From: CAIZGX01 sp964511555
GTDB lineage: Bacteria > Bacteroidota > Bacteroidia > Flavobacteriales_D > Sanyastnellaceae
Assembly (NCBI GenBank): GCA_964511555.1
Contig: CAZEFR010000001.1
Coordinates: forward strand, 90,308 to 154,307
Length of the DNA: 64,000 nt
Direction: 5' to 3'
Shown: piece after piece, positions 51,962-60,613 of the stretch
How the letters are laid out: every line of letters begins with the position of its first letter
Position numbering within the stretch: position 1 is the first letter of the stretch
Program-made: the position numbers and the translations under genes
Notes under the pieces: generated by a model
The model's database searches: none
Told to the model about the DNA's origin: nothing
Seen by the model: the letters and a program-made list of their open reading frames with translations, nothing else

Positions 51962-52963
51962 GTGAAGAAAGAATCTGTACAATCGTTTTTCAATTCATTG
52001 TCTGGCAAGACCATCTTGGTTGTTGGAGACGTTATGATTGATGCCTATTTGTGGGGAAAAGTTGAAAGAATATCTCCGGAAGCGCCTGTGCCCATAGTGC
52101 ATATCCAGAAGAAAGAAAATAGATTGGGTGGCGCAGCGAATGTGGCGTTGAATGTAAACAGCTTGGGTGCTAAAGCCATCATGTGTTCAGTTGTTGGAGA
52201 TGGGTCGAAGGGTGATATTTTCCGAAAGACAGCGAAGGATTTGGGTTTTAGTACAGAAGGAATTATTGATTCTACAGAACGTATGACAACCGTGAAAACG
52301 CGCGTCATTTCTGGTGGACATCACATTGTTCGGATAGATGATGAAATTACATGGCCGCTGTCTGCAACAGACGAACGGAATTTACTCGATTGCATAGATC
52401 AGATATTAAGTAGACAGAAAATAGATGCCATTGTTTTTGAAGATTACGACAAAGGGGTTCTAACAGAGAAGGTGATCTCGCAAGTCACAGCCAAGGCAAA
52501 GTCTTTGAGCATTCCAGTGAGTGTTGATCCGAAATTGAAAAATTTCATCTTGTATAAAGACTGCACGCTTTTCAAACCAAATTTGAAAGAGTTGAAAGAA
52601 GGAATGAAGGTAGAGTTTGCCGCAGACGACACGTCCGCCATTGAACAATCGCTCTTGAATTTACGAAATGAGTTGAATGCCGAAGGAGTTATGGTTACGC
52701 GATCAGAATATGGTGTAACATCATTCGACGGCTCAAGCTTTTCAACGCACGCAGCGCACAAGCGCGAGATTGTTGATGTTTCTGGCGCTGGAGATACCGT
52801 AATTGCTGTTGCAACTTTAGCCTTAGCTTCGAATTGGAATTTAGCAGACATTGCAGAGATAGCTAATCTTGCGGGAGGTTTGGTTTGCGAGAAAGTGGGC
52901 GTAGTACCAATAGATAGAGAATTATTACAGTCGGAAGCAGAGCGAATTGCTGTTTCAGTTTGA
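51962..52963 (+). CDS. D-glycero-beta-D-manno-heptose-7-phosphate kinase-like protein (RfaE1/HldE N-domain)
   Basis: PfkB-family kinase of 333 residues, beginning at a GTG (VKKESVQSFFNSLSGKTILVVGDVMIDAYL). The family signatures are present: NRLGGAANVALNVNSLG (about residues 53-69), FKPNLKEL, and DVSGAGDTVIAVATLALA (about 269-286) with the catalytic Asp. In HldE of Escherichia coli this domain is fused to a cytidylyltransferase; here only the kinase domain is present (RfaE domain I). It should phosphorylate heptose-7-phosphate at O-1 for LPS inner-core heptose, although some stand-alone homologues act on other sugars. It follows the aminotransferase by one base. Confidence 0.85.
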   Translation: MKKESVQSFFNSLSGKTILVVGDVMIDAYLWGKVERISPEAPVPIVHIQKKENRLGGAANVALNVNSLGAKAIMCSVVGDGSKGDIFRKTAKDLGFSTEGIIDSTERMTTVKTRVISGGHHIVRIDDEITWPLSATDERNLLDCIDQILSRQKIDAIVFEDYDKGVLTEKVISQVTAKAKSLSIPVSVDPKLKNFILYKDCTLFKPNLKELKEGMKVEFAADDTSAIEQSLLNLRNELNAEGVMVTRSEYGVTSFDGSSFSTHAAHKREIVDVSGAGDTVIAVATLALASNWNLADIAEIANLAGGLVCEKVGVVPIDRELLQSEAERIAVSV

Positions 52964-52995
52964 ACAAAATCGATGAAAATCGAATTCATGTAAGT

Positions 52996-53721
52996 ATGGA
53001 AACAGTTAAGCCCTACAATCAAGGTGGAAAGAAGGAAGAGGTTGAGCAAATGTTCGATCAGATTGCGCACAGCTATGATTTTTTGAATCACTTCTTCTCC
53101 TTGGGAATCGATATCATCTGGCGCAAACGTGCCATTCGTATTTTAAAGAAATACCATCCGAAGAAAGTACTCGATGTTGCTACAGGAACAGCCGATTTCG
53201 CGCTTCAGGCAGTGAAGTCCAAGTTGAATGCCTCGTCTATTGTTGGAGTAGATATCTCAGAGGGAATGTTAGAAGTGGGAAGGAAGAAGGTGAAGGAAAG
53301 AGGCTTCGAACAAATTATTGAGCTGCGAAGAGGCGACTCTGAAAATCTTCCTTTTGAAGACCACAGCTTCGATGCCTACACTGTTGCCTTTGGTGTGAGA
53401 AATTTCGAAAATTTGGAACAGGGCATGCGCGAAATGTTACGCGTGTTACGTCCGAATGGAGTAGGAGTCGTTCTAGAGTTTTCTCGTCCGAAACATTTCC
53501 CCATTAAACAATTGTTCGGATTTTATTTCCGATTCATCATGCCAACACTCGGCAAATGGGTTTCGAAAGACAGCCGCGCCTATGAGTACCTTCCTGAATC
53601 AGTTGCGCAATTTCCTTCCGGAAAAGATTTCTTAGACGTTATGGAAAAGGTCGGATACAAGCGTGTGCGCTGCATTCCGTTAAGCGGAGGTATTGCGAGT
53701 ATTTACATTGGTGAAAAGTGA
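52996..53721 (+). CDS. menG: Demethylmenaquinone methyltransferase
   Basis: Last step of menaquinone synthesis, SAM-dependent. 241 residues from the ATG at 52996 (METVKPYNQGGKKEEVEQMF), which matches Bacteroidota MenG N-termini; the in-frame TTG at 52960 is rejected. The SAM motif VLDVATGTADFALQAVK (about residues 56-72), GVDISEGMLEVGRKK (about 80-94), and the late SVAQFPSGKDFLDVMEKVGY and LSGGIASIYIG are typical of UbiE/MenG. Bacteroidota use menaquinone, so MenG is the sensible name. Its stop overlaps aroA (GTGA). Confidence 0.96.
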   Translation: METVKPYNQGGKKEEVEQMFDQIAHSYDFLNHFFSLGIDIIWRKRAIRILKKYHPKKVLDVATGTADFALQAVKSKLNASSIVGVDISEGMLEVGRKKVKERGFEQIIELRRGDSENLPFEDHSFDAYTVAFGVRNFENLEQGMREMLRVLRPNGVGVVLEFSRPKHFPIKQLFGFYFRFIMPTLGKWVSKDSRAYEYLPESVAQFPSGKDFLDVMEKVGYKRVRCIPLSGGIASIYIGEK

Positions 53722-54989
53722 AAATAGAAATTCTTCCTTCGGAAATTAGTGGAACCGTTTCGGCGCCAGCTTCGAAAAGTATTGCGCAACGATATGTAGC
53801 CGCTGCTTTGCTTGCCGCTGGAGAAACAACCATTCGTCATTATCCGAATTCAGAAGATCCTTTTCACGCAAGAAAATTGGCAGAGGCTTTAGGAGCCATT
53901 GTTCAACTTTCAAAGAACACATTAACCATCAAAGGCGGATTTCCCGCCAATGAAATTCACGGAATACGCACTCCGCAAAAAAATCTTTTCGCCGGAGAGT
54001 CGGGTTTCGCATCGCGCTTGTTTGTACCTATTGCTGCGCTGCACAACAGTGAAAAAGTATTGAATGGAACAGGCACATTATTAAGTAGACCTTTCTTCGA
54101 ATTCGAGCCTTATCTCAATCCATTCGGTGTAACCGTTTCAACCAACCAAGGAAAATTACCTTTGACTTTTTCAGGACAATTAACAGCGGGAAAGGCTGAA
54201 TTGTCTGCTGCAAATTCATCGCAATTTCTTTCGGGAATGCTTATGGCTTTGCCTCGCTGCACGGGCGATTCAGAATTGGTGATAACCGAATTGAATAGCA
54301 AGCCTTACATTGATTTAACCCTAGCGGTGATGAAAATGTTTGGTGTTGTGGTGAAGGAAGAGGAAGGCACCTACTACATCAAAGGTTCACAGAAATACAA
54401 ACCACAAGATGTGTCGGTCGATGGTGATTGGAGTGCCGCCGTGCCTTTGCTTATCGCAGGAGCATTAACCGCAACCGAAGGTTTGTTGGTGAAGAATTTA
54501 AATACGCGTCTTCCTCAAGCCGATCAGGCTATTTTGGAAGTCTTCGAATTAGCGAAAGTGAAGTACACGCAGAACGAGAATAGTGTGAAGGTTTTTGCAA
54601 GCACCATTCAGGCATTCGATTTCGATGCCACACATTGTCCAGATTTATTCCCTTGCCTAGCGGTGTTGGCTTCCTTCGGAAACGGCGTGTCAACATTGAA
54701 AGGCGCGAAGCGACTGCACGTTAAGGAAAGCAATCGGGCGAACGCCATTGTTGAAGAATTTGCGAAATCTGGAATACGTGTTGTTGTGCGAGGTGATGAT
54801 ATGATGGTTTATCCGGGACATGCCCGTCCTGCTGTTTGGAACGTTCACAAAGATCACCGCATGGTTATGGCAGGCGCGCTTTTTGGAATTGCAGGAGCGA
54901 AGACCGTGTTGCAAAATCCAGAGGTTATCTCGAAGTCGTATCCCGACTTTTTCAAAGACATTCAAGCAATTGGAGCAAAGATGAAATAA
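53718..54989 (+). CDS. aroA: 3-phosphoshikimate 1-carboxyvinyltransferase (EPSP synthase)
   Basis: Transfers enolpyruvate from PEP to shikimate-3-phosphate in aromatic amino acid synthesis. Start is GTG at 53718, overlapping the menG stop. 423 residues. Catalytic motifs include SAPASKSIAQRYVAAALLAAG (Lys of the PEP site, about residues 14-34), DGDWSAAVPLLIAGAL, CPDLFPCLAVLASFGNG (Asp), LHVKESNRANAIVEEF (Lys and Glu), and WNVHKDHRMVMAGALFGI. The loop that is GNAGT in the Escherichia coli enzyme reads GESGF here. lpxD follows after 45 bases. The gene pairs functionally with aroK at 62.4 kb. Confidence 0.96.
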   Translation: MKIEILPSEISGTVSAPASKSIAQRYVAAALLAAGETTIRHYPNSEDPFHARKLAEALGAIVQLSKNTLTIKGGFPANEIHGIRTPQKNLFAGESGFASRLFVPIAALHNSEKVLNGTGTLLSRPFFEFEPYLNPFGVTVSTNQGKLPLTFSGQLTAGKAELSAANSSQFLSGMLMALPRCTGDSELVITELNSKPYIDLTLAVMKMFGVVVKEEEGTYYIKGSQKYKPQDVSVDGDWSAAVPLLIAGALTATEGLLVKNLNTRLPQADQAILEVFELAKVKYTQNENSVKVFASTIQAFDFDATHCPDLFPCLAVLASFGNGVSTLKGAKRLHVKESNRANAIVEEFAKSGIRVVVRGDDMMVYPGHARPAVWNVHKDHRMVMAGALFGIAGAKTVLQNPEVISKSYPDFFKDIQAIGAKMK

Positions 54990-55034
54990 GTCTTTGCCAA
55001 TTGAGAAGTATATTCGCATTCAAATCTATTTCGT

Positions 55035-56063
55035 ATGAAATTTACGGCAGAACAAATAGCCGGTATGTTGGAAGGAACAGTTGAAGGAAATTCTTTGGCG
55101 GAAGTTTCAGGTCTTTCTAAAATTGAAGAAGGCAAAGCCGGAACGCTTACTTTTCTGGCCAACCCGAAATACATTTCTCATATCTACTCAACAGGCGCAA
55201 GCATTGCCATTGTTTCAAGCGATTTTGTTGCCGAACAACCCTTGCCTGAAACGCTAACGCTTATTCGTGTAGATGATGCTTACGGAAGTTTCGCGAAGTT
55301 GTTAGAGGCGTATAGCCAATTTAAAAGACCGCGTCCGGGTATTCATGCCTCTGCTGTTATAGATGCTTCAGTTGTTCTGGGTGAAAACGTGCACATTGGA
55401 GCAGGGGTAGTGATTGAAGCTGGAGCCTCCATTGGAAGCAACACGGTGATTATGGCTCAGTCCTATTTAGGCGAGCATGTGAAGATTGGAGATTTCACCA
55501 CGGTACATCCAGGTGTGAAAGTGTATAGCGAATGTGTAATTGGTTCGAATTGCACGTTGCACGCAGGTGTTATCATTGGCGCAGACGGATTTGGTTTCGC
55601 ACCTCAAGCAGACAATCGTTACGCGAAGGTTCCTCAAATTGGAAATGTAGTTGTTGAAGATCGCGTTGAAATAGGCGCGAATACCGCCATTGACCGCGCT
55701 ACCTTGGGCTCTACCATTATTCGTGAAGGAGTGAAGTTAGACAACCTCATTCAAATTGCACACAACGTTGAAATTGGAAAGAACACCGTCATTGCTGCTT
55801 TAACTGGAATAGCGGGAAGCACCAAGATTGGTGAGAACTGTATGATAGGCGGACAGGTAGGTATTGCTGGACACTTGACTATAGCGAACGGCGTGAAAAT
55901 CGCAGCTCAAACAGGCATCAGTGCTTCTGTATTGAAAGAGAATGTTGTTCTTCAAGGAACACCGGCTGTGGATACCATGGACTTCAAGAAATCGTATATT
56001 ATTCATCGCCGATTGCCGCAATTGCTCGAGCGTATAGAGCGACTTGAAAAAGGACAGAAGTAA
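55035..56063 (+). CDS. lpxD: UDP-3-O-acylglucosamine N-acyltransferase
   Basis: Third step of lipid A synthesis. 342 residues: an N-terminal uridine-binding region (about 1-100; MKFTAEQIAGMLEGTVEGN) and a left-handed beta-helix of hexapeptide repeats (about 105-310; VVIEAGASIGSNTVI, CTLHAGVIIGADGFGFA). The catalytic His lies in LIQIAHNVEIGKNTVIAA (about 236-253). The C-terminal helix (HRRLPQLLERIERLEKGQK) closes the trimer. It is consistent with an LPS-bearing outer membrane together with hldE-like, ostA and lipid flippase genes. Its stop overlaps the next start (TAATG). Confidence 0.97.
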   Translation: MKFTAEQIAGMLEGTVEGNSLAEVSGLSKIEEGKAGTLTFLANPKYISHIYSTGASIAIVSSDFVAEQPLPETLTLIRVDDAYGSFAKLLEAYSQFKRPRPGIHASAVIDASVVLGENVHIGAGVVIEAGASIGSNTVIMAQSYLGEHVKIGDFTTVHPGVKVYSECVIGSNCTLHAGVIIGADGFGFAPQADNRYAKVPQIGNVVVEDRVEIGANTAIDRATLGSTIIREGVKLDNLIQIAHNVEIGKNTVIAALTGIAGSTKIGENCMIGGQVGIAGHLTIANGVKIAAQTGISASVLKENVVLQGTPAVDTMDFKKSYIIHRRLPQLLERIERLEKGQK

Positions 56064-56836
56064 TGTTATTGCTTCCTTATCTCAAACATTTACTTTTTGC
56101 GAAAGGACCTCACGGTGTTCATTCACCGTTTGTTTTCAAACTTATTACCGATGTGCTGAAGCAGCAGCGTCCTGCGGTTTGGAATCCCATTGAAGAAGCG
56201 CGAAGAAAACTGTTGGCGAATGATACTGTTTATGTGGTGAAAGATTTCGGGGCGGGAAGCAAAGGCCTTCAGACTACTCGAACCTACTCGCGCTCTGTGG
56301 CTTCTAGCGCCATGCCGAAGAAAAAAGGAGAAGCCCTCCATTTGTTGGTTGAACATATACAGCCTTCCGGGCTGTTGGAAATAGGAACGCATTTCGGAAT
56401 AGGCACACTCTATTTATCAGAGGCTCTTCATTCCACAAAAAAAATAATTACGTTGGAAGGGGACCCCACCCATGCAGCAGAAGCGCGATCTCTTTTTCAT
56501 TCCTTCCAGAAAAATAACATTGAGGTGGTTGAAGGAAATTTCAACGACACCCTTCCAACTACTTTAAATGCCTTTCCTGAAATGGAATTGGTTTATGTAG
56601 ATGGAAACCATACGGAAGAGGCCACACTTCGCTATTTCGAGGTGCTACTTCAACATAAAAATATCACGTGCATTGTCTTCGACGATATCTATTGGAGCAA
56701 AGGAATGATGCGCGCTTGGAAGAAAATATGTGCGGATTCTCGCATTGAATTGAGTCTCGATTTCTACTGGTTCGGTGTCATCTTCCTGAATGGAAGAATG
56801 CGCAAGGAGCACTTCGATTTGTATCTACCGCGCTGA
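56063..56836 (+). CDS. Class I SAM-dependent methyltransferase
   Basis: A 257-residue Rossmann-fold methyltransferase. The SAM loop SGLLEIGTHFGIGTLYLSEAL (about residues 98-117) and the acidic end VIVYVDGNHTEEATLRYF-like segment (ELVYVDGNHTEE, about 175-186) are visible; the C-terminus has a run of aromatic residues (SLDFYWFGVIFLNG). The closest general resemblance is to O-methyltransferases of the catechol/caffeoyl-CoA type. The substrate is unknown. It overlaps lpxD by one base; the next gene, dnaK, has its own regulatory region. Confidence 0.85.
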   Translation: MLLLPYLKHLLFAKGPHGVHSPFVFKLITDVLKQQRPAVWNPIEEARRKLLANDTVYVVKDFGAGSKGLQTTRTYSRSVASSAMPKKKGEALHLLVEHIQPSGLLEIGTHFGIGTLYLSEALHSTKKIITLEGDPTHAAEARSLFHSFQKNNIEVVEGNFNDTLPTTLNAFPEMELVYVDGNHTEEATLRYFEVLLQHKNITCIVFDDIYWSKGMMRAWKKICADSRIELSLDFYWFGVIFLNGRMRKEHFDLYLPR

Positions 56837-56859
56837 TTTGTCGGGCGGTTCAAGAGGCG

Positions 56860-56887
56860 TGTCAGAAAATGCTGACAGTTCTGTCAG
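56860..56887 (+). promoter_or_regulatory. Three-arm inverted repeat upstream of dnaK
   Basis: TGTCAG at 56860-56865, CTGACAG at 56872-56878 and CTGTCAG at 56881-56887. The last two form a perfect 7-base inverted repeat around TT; the first two form a second one around six bases. The outer two direct copies are 22 bases apart, about two helical turns. The grpE region carries a related site. It lies 70 bases before the dnaK ATG. No CIRCE element is present. Confidence 0.6.
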
Positions 56888-56957
56888 ATTTTATTCCTGA
56901 TTTCTCAATGGCATATTGGTTGAAATGCCGGGTGAAACAAATTGAAAATTTAAGAAC

Positions 56958-58862
56958 ATGAGTAAAATAATAGGCATTGACCTCGGTACCACGAATTCGT
57001 GTGTATCTGTGATGGAAGGAAACGAGCCCGTGGTTATCGCGAACAGCGAAGGAAAGCGCACCACGCCTTCTATTGTTGCTTTCGTAGAAGGTGGTGAGCG
57101 TAAAGTAGGAGATCCTGCAAAGCGTCAAGCCATTACGAATCCAACGAAGACGATTTCAAGTATCAAACGTTTCATGGGATCATCTTTCTCTGAAACAGAA
57201 AAAGAAGCGACCCGCATGCCTTACACGGTGGTGAAGGGCGACAACAACACGCCTCGCGTTAAGATTGACGACCGTCAGTATACCCCACAGGAAATTTCAG
57301 CAATGATTCTTCAAAAGATGAAGAAGACCGCTGAAGATTATTTGGGTCAAGAAGTAACGGAAGCGGTTATCACCGTTCCAGCATACTTCAACGATGCGCA
57401 ACGTCAGGCTACGAAAGAAGCGGGCGAGATTGCAGGTCTAACAGTGAAGCGTATCATTAACGAGCCAACAGCAGCGGCTTTGGCTTACGGATTGGACAAG
57501 AAGTCTCAAGAGATGAAAATTGTCGTGTTCGACTGTGGTGGTGGAACACATGACGTATCTGTTCTTGAGTTAGGTGACGGAGTGTTTGAAGTATTGTCAA
57601 CAGACGGAGATACGCACTTGGGTGGAGATGACTTCGACCAAGTGATCATTGACTGGTTGGTTCAAGAATTCAAAAATGAAAATGGAAATTTAGATCTTTC
57701 GAAAGATCCAATGGCTCTTCAACGTTTGAAGGAAGGTGCAGAGAAAGCGAAGATTGAATTGTCTAGTTCTTCTACAACTGAGATTAACTTGCCATACATC
57801 ATGCCTGTTGACGGAATACCAAAGCACTTGGTGAAGACGTTAACGCGTGCGAAGTTCGAGCAGTTAGCGGATTCGTTGATTCGCAGAACCATTGCTCCTT
57901 GCGAAAGCGCATTGAAGAACGCTGGTTTGTCTGTAAACGACATCAATGAAATTATCTTAGTAGGAGGATCAACACGTATTCCCGCCATTCAAGATGCAGT
58001 GAAGAGTTTCTTCGGAAAAGATCCAAGCAAAGGAGTGAATCCTGATGAAGTAGTAGCTATCGGAGCAGCAATTCAAGGAGGAGTATTAACCGGAGAAGTG
58101 AAAGACGTGTTGTTGTTAGATGTTACTCCGCTTTCATTGGGAATTGAAACCATGGGAGGTGTATTCACGAAGTTGATTGAGGCAAACACTACGATTCCAA
58201 CGAAGAAGTCTGAAGTGTTTTCAACGGCTAGCGATAACCAACCAAGCGTAGAGATTCACGTATTGCAAGGTGAGCGTGCCATGGCGAAGGACAACCGTAC
58301 CATTGGAAGATTCCACTTAGACGGATTGCCACCAGCGCCAAGAGGGGTTCCACAAGTAGAAGTTATCTTCGACATTGATGCGAATGGTATCATTAACGTA
58401 TCTGCGCTTGACAAAGCAACCAACAAATTGCAAAGCATCAGAATTGAAGCTTCCAGCGGATTAAGCAAAGAAGACATCGAGAAGATGAAGAAGGAAGCAG
58501 AGATGAATGCAGATTCAGATCGCAAAGCGAAAGAAGAAGCAGACGTTGTGAACCAAGCCGATTCGTTGATTTTCCAAGTGGACAAGCAATTGAAAGAGTT
58601 CGGAGATAAACTTCCTGCAGATAAGAAAACAGAGATCGAAGCATCTTTGGAAGAGTTGAAGAAAGCACACGCAGAAAAGAACCTAGACACCATTAAAGCG
58701 TCTATGGATAAATTGAATGCAGTGTTCCAAGCGGCGAGTGCAGACATGTACAACAACGCTGGCGGAGCTGCAGATGCAGGTGCTGGAGAGCAACAAGCAG
58801 GAGCCAACGACGGTGAAGTAACCGATGTTGACTTTGAAGAAGTAAAAGACGAGAAGAAGTAA
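56958..58862 (+). CDS. dnaK: Chaperone protein DnaK
   Basis: Hsp70 ATPase, 634 residues. MSKIIGIDLGTTNSCVSVMEG (phosphate loop 1), VVFDCGGGTHDVSVLELGDG (about residues 190-209), and EIILVGGSTRIPAIQDAV are complete. The substrate-binding domain (about 390-510) and the helical lid are present, and the tail ends VTDVDFEEVKDEKK, the usual EEVD-like end. The Cys and His in the GGGT segment differ from the Escherichia coli DLGGGTFD but look like the flavobacterial type. Codon use is strongly biased to few codons, as expected for high expression. It stands alone with an inverted-repeat operator and a strong terminator. Confidence 0.98.
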   Translation: MSKIIGIDLGTTNSCVSVMEGNEPVVIANSEGKRTTPSIVAFVEGGERKVGDPAKRQAITNPTKTISSIKRFMGSSFSETEKEATRMPYTVVKGDNNTPRVKIDDRQYTPQEISAMILQKMKKTAEDYLGQEVTEAVITVPAYFNDAQRQATKEAGEIAGLTVKRIINEPTAAALAYGLDKKSQEMKIVVFDCGGGTHDVSVLELGDGVFEVLSTDGDTHLGGDDFDQVIIDWLVQEFKNENGNLDLSKDPMALQRLKEGAEKAKIELSSSSTTEINLPYIMPVDGIPKHLVKTLTRAKFEQLADSLIRRTIAPCESALKNAGLSVNDINEIILVGGSTRIPAIQDAVKSFFGKDPSKGVNPDEVVAIGAAIQGGVLTGEVKDVLLLDVTPLSLGIETMGGVFTKLIEANTTIPTKKSEVFSTASDNQPSVEIHVLQGERAMAKDNRTIGRFHLDGLPPAPRGVPQVEVIFDIDANGIINVSALDKATNKLQSIRIEASSGLSKEDIEKMKKEAEMNADSDRKAKEEADVVNQADSLIFQVDKQLKEFGDKLPADKKTEIEASLEELKKAHAEKNLDTIKASMDKLNAVFQAASADMYNNAGGAADAGAGEQQAGANDGEVTDVDFEEVKDEKK

Positions 58863-58880
58863 TTCGAATCGAAATAAGTA

Positions 58881-58912
58881 AAAAGGCCTTGAAATTTCAA
58901 GGCCTTTTTTTA
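58881..58912. terminator. Bidirectional terminator between dnaK and the M61 gene
   Basis: AAAAAGGCCTTGAAATTTCAAGGCCTTTTTTT is a near-perfect palindrome with a GC-containing stem and T runs on both sides. It ends dnaK and the convergent M61 peptidase unit; the last T run includes the M61 stop codon. Confidence 0.9.
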
Positions 58913-60613
58913 TGCGTTGCGTCTGCCTATCCAGTAATTGAATAGGCTGTTGTTTTCAGGAAATGAAATGTGGGATTGCTGAATAATCGGAAGTTCAGGA
59001 TCTGAATGAAGCGTCAATTCAAATTGCACGCCGTTGCGCAAAATAAGGAGTTGCGTGGTGGTTGTGGCTTCAATAAGGAAGTTCACATTTCGATCTACAG
59101 CTATTCCATCGATTTCTAAAATCTCATCGCCGTACCATAAACCGCCAAGATCTGCCGCAGAATTCATGCACACCGAAGTGACTTTTGATTTGCCCATTTG
59201 AATGTCGACACTAAAACCGAATAAACGTTCGGTTGCTAAAACAGAAGGTAACCAATCCAATTGAACGCCAATTTTATTGAACGCGTCTTTCAAATGAACT
59301 GAATAATCCACCGCTTTTTCAGCAATGTTCTTTCTGAAGTCTTGAGCGTTTGAAAGTCCTGTGGATTCCAGGGTTTTCCAGTAATCTTCAACCGAATATC
59401 CTTTGTTGTTTTTCGCGAAGGTGTGGTACATGCTGTGCATGACGTCGTCTAACGATTTCCTTCCTTCCGTAACTGTAATCAATTCAATATCGAGAATCAT
59501 GGAAAGCAAAGCGCCTTCGTTGTAGATGGAAACTTTTCTCCAAGGAACTCCTGGGACATAACCGTCGAGCCAAGTATCCACGCTGCTATCTGCCACGCTG
59601 TATGAGAATCTTCCGTAGTTTCTGTGGTGGGTGTTTAACCATTTTTCCAATGAATTTTTCCAGAGGTCGTTGTTCCAAACGTCGCTTCGGCGTAAGCAAA
59701 GATCACCGTAGTAGGTAGTCACTCCTTCGTCAACATATCCGAGTTGCGTGTAATTTTCTTTGGTGAAATCGTAGGGCATCATTTCAACCGGACGCAAGGT
59801 TTTTACGTTCCATGTGTGAAAGAGTTCATGGCTGCAGATGGCCAACATTTCGTTGTGCTTTTCTTCGCGGTCGAAGTTTTCGCCGTGCCCCATAACAATC
59901 ACTGTGCTGGTTATATGCTCTACACCGTGATGCATGAAGTAGGGAGTGAAATGTAACAAGTAGCGATACTTTGAAACTGGAAACTCTCCGAATATATTCA
60001 GTTGAAGTTGGGTGTATGCGCGGACGTCGTTCCAGAAGCGTTCGAAATTCAGATTCGTAATTCCAAAGACATGAGCTTGGAAAGTTACACCTTGAATCTC
60101 TTCCGAAATTACTTCTCTGTTGTGCGAAGCAACAAAAGGCGAGTCGGCCAATTCGTCGAAGTTTTGTGCGAATAGTTTATTCCCTTCGTGCGGAAGTCCG
60201 CACGAGAGGTGTGCATAAGAATCGAGAATTTCAACGGTATAGTTTTCATTTGCTCTTCCCGGAAGGAAGGGAATGCAGTTGACTGGATTCACATAAAGCA
60301 TTTGGCTGTTCACATAGGTACTTCCAGCGTTGAGCTCTGCCGCGCAATAAAAATATTCGAATGTGATTTGCTCGTCGGCATTGCATGCGATGCACCACTT
60401 ATCTTTCTCGGTTTTTTTGACTTCAAGTGATTTGTTCAACGAATCGAATGCTTTCACGTGCGAAATGTTTTTCGCGAAATTTCCCATTTCATATCGACCT
60501 GGTCTCCACGAGGAAAGTTGAACGATTTGATGTTCTTCTGAGTGGCTAAATGACACGCGCACCTTCACCATTTTTCTGTGAATGTGCGGCGTGCTTAATG
60601 AAACATGAATCAT
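58910..60613 (-). CDS. M61-family metallopeptidase with PDZ domain
   Basis: A 567-residue peptidase of the M61 (glycyl aminopeptidase-like) family. The zinc motif SHELFHTWNVKTLRPVE (about residues 259-275; HExxH) is intact, and the third ligand region EGVTTYYGDL follows at about 293-302. An N-terminal beta domain begins VSLSTPHIHRKMVKVRV. A PDZ domain near the end has SAADLGGLWYGDEILEIDGIAVDRNVN (about 487-513). There is no signal peptide, so it is predicted cytoplasmic, unless the start is wrong. Its start overlaps the pafA stop (ATGA), so the pair is one transcript. Confidence 0.9.
   Translation of the reverse strand: MIHVSLSTPHIHRKMVKVRVSFSHSEEHQIVQLSSWRPGRYEMGNFAKNISHVKAFDSLNKSLEVKKTEKDKWCIACNADEQITFEYFYCAAELNAGSTYVNSQMLYVNPVNCIPFLPGRANENYTVEILDSYAHLSCGLPHEGNKLFAQNFDELADSPFVASHNREVISEEIQGVTFQAHVFGITNLNFERFWNDVRAYTQLQLNIFGEFPVSKYRYLLHFTPYFMHHGVEHITSTVIVMGHGENFDREEKHNEMLAICSHELFHTWNVKTLRPVEMMPYDFTKENYTQLGYVDEGVTTYYGDLCLRRSDVWNNDLWKNSLEKWLNTHHRNYGRFSYSVADSSVDTWLDGYVPGVPWRKVSIYNEGALLSMILDIELITVTEGRKSLDDVMHSMYHTFAKNNKGYSVEDYWKTLESTGLSNAQDFRKNIAEKAVDYSVHLKDAFNKIGVQLDWLPSVLATERLFGFSVDIQMGKSKVTSVCMNSAADLGGLWYGDEILEIDGIAVDRNVNFLIEATTTTQLLILRNGVQFELTLHSDPELPIIQQSHISFPENNSLFNYWIGRRNA

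Noticed and set aside
56837..56957. CIRCE element or sigma-32 promoter before dnaK
   Set aside because: I looked for TTAGCACTC-N9-GAGTGCTAA and found nothing like it; the inverted repeat present is a different one.
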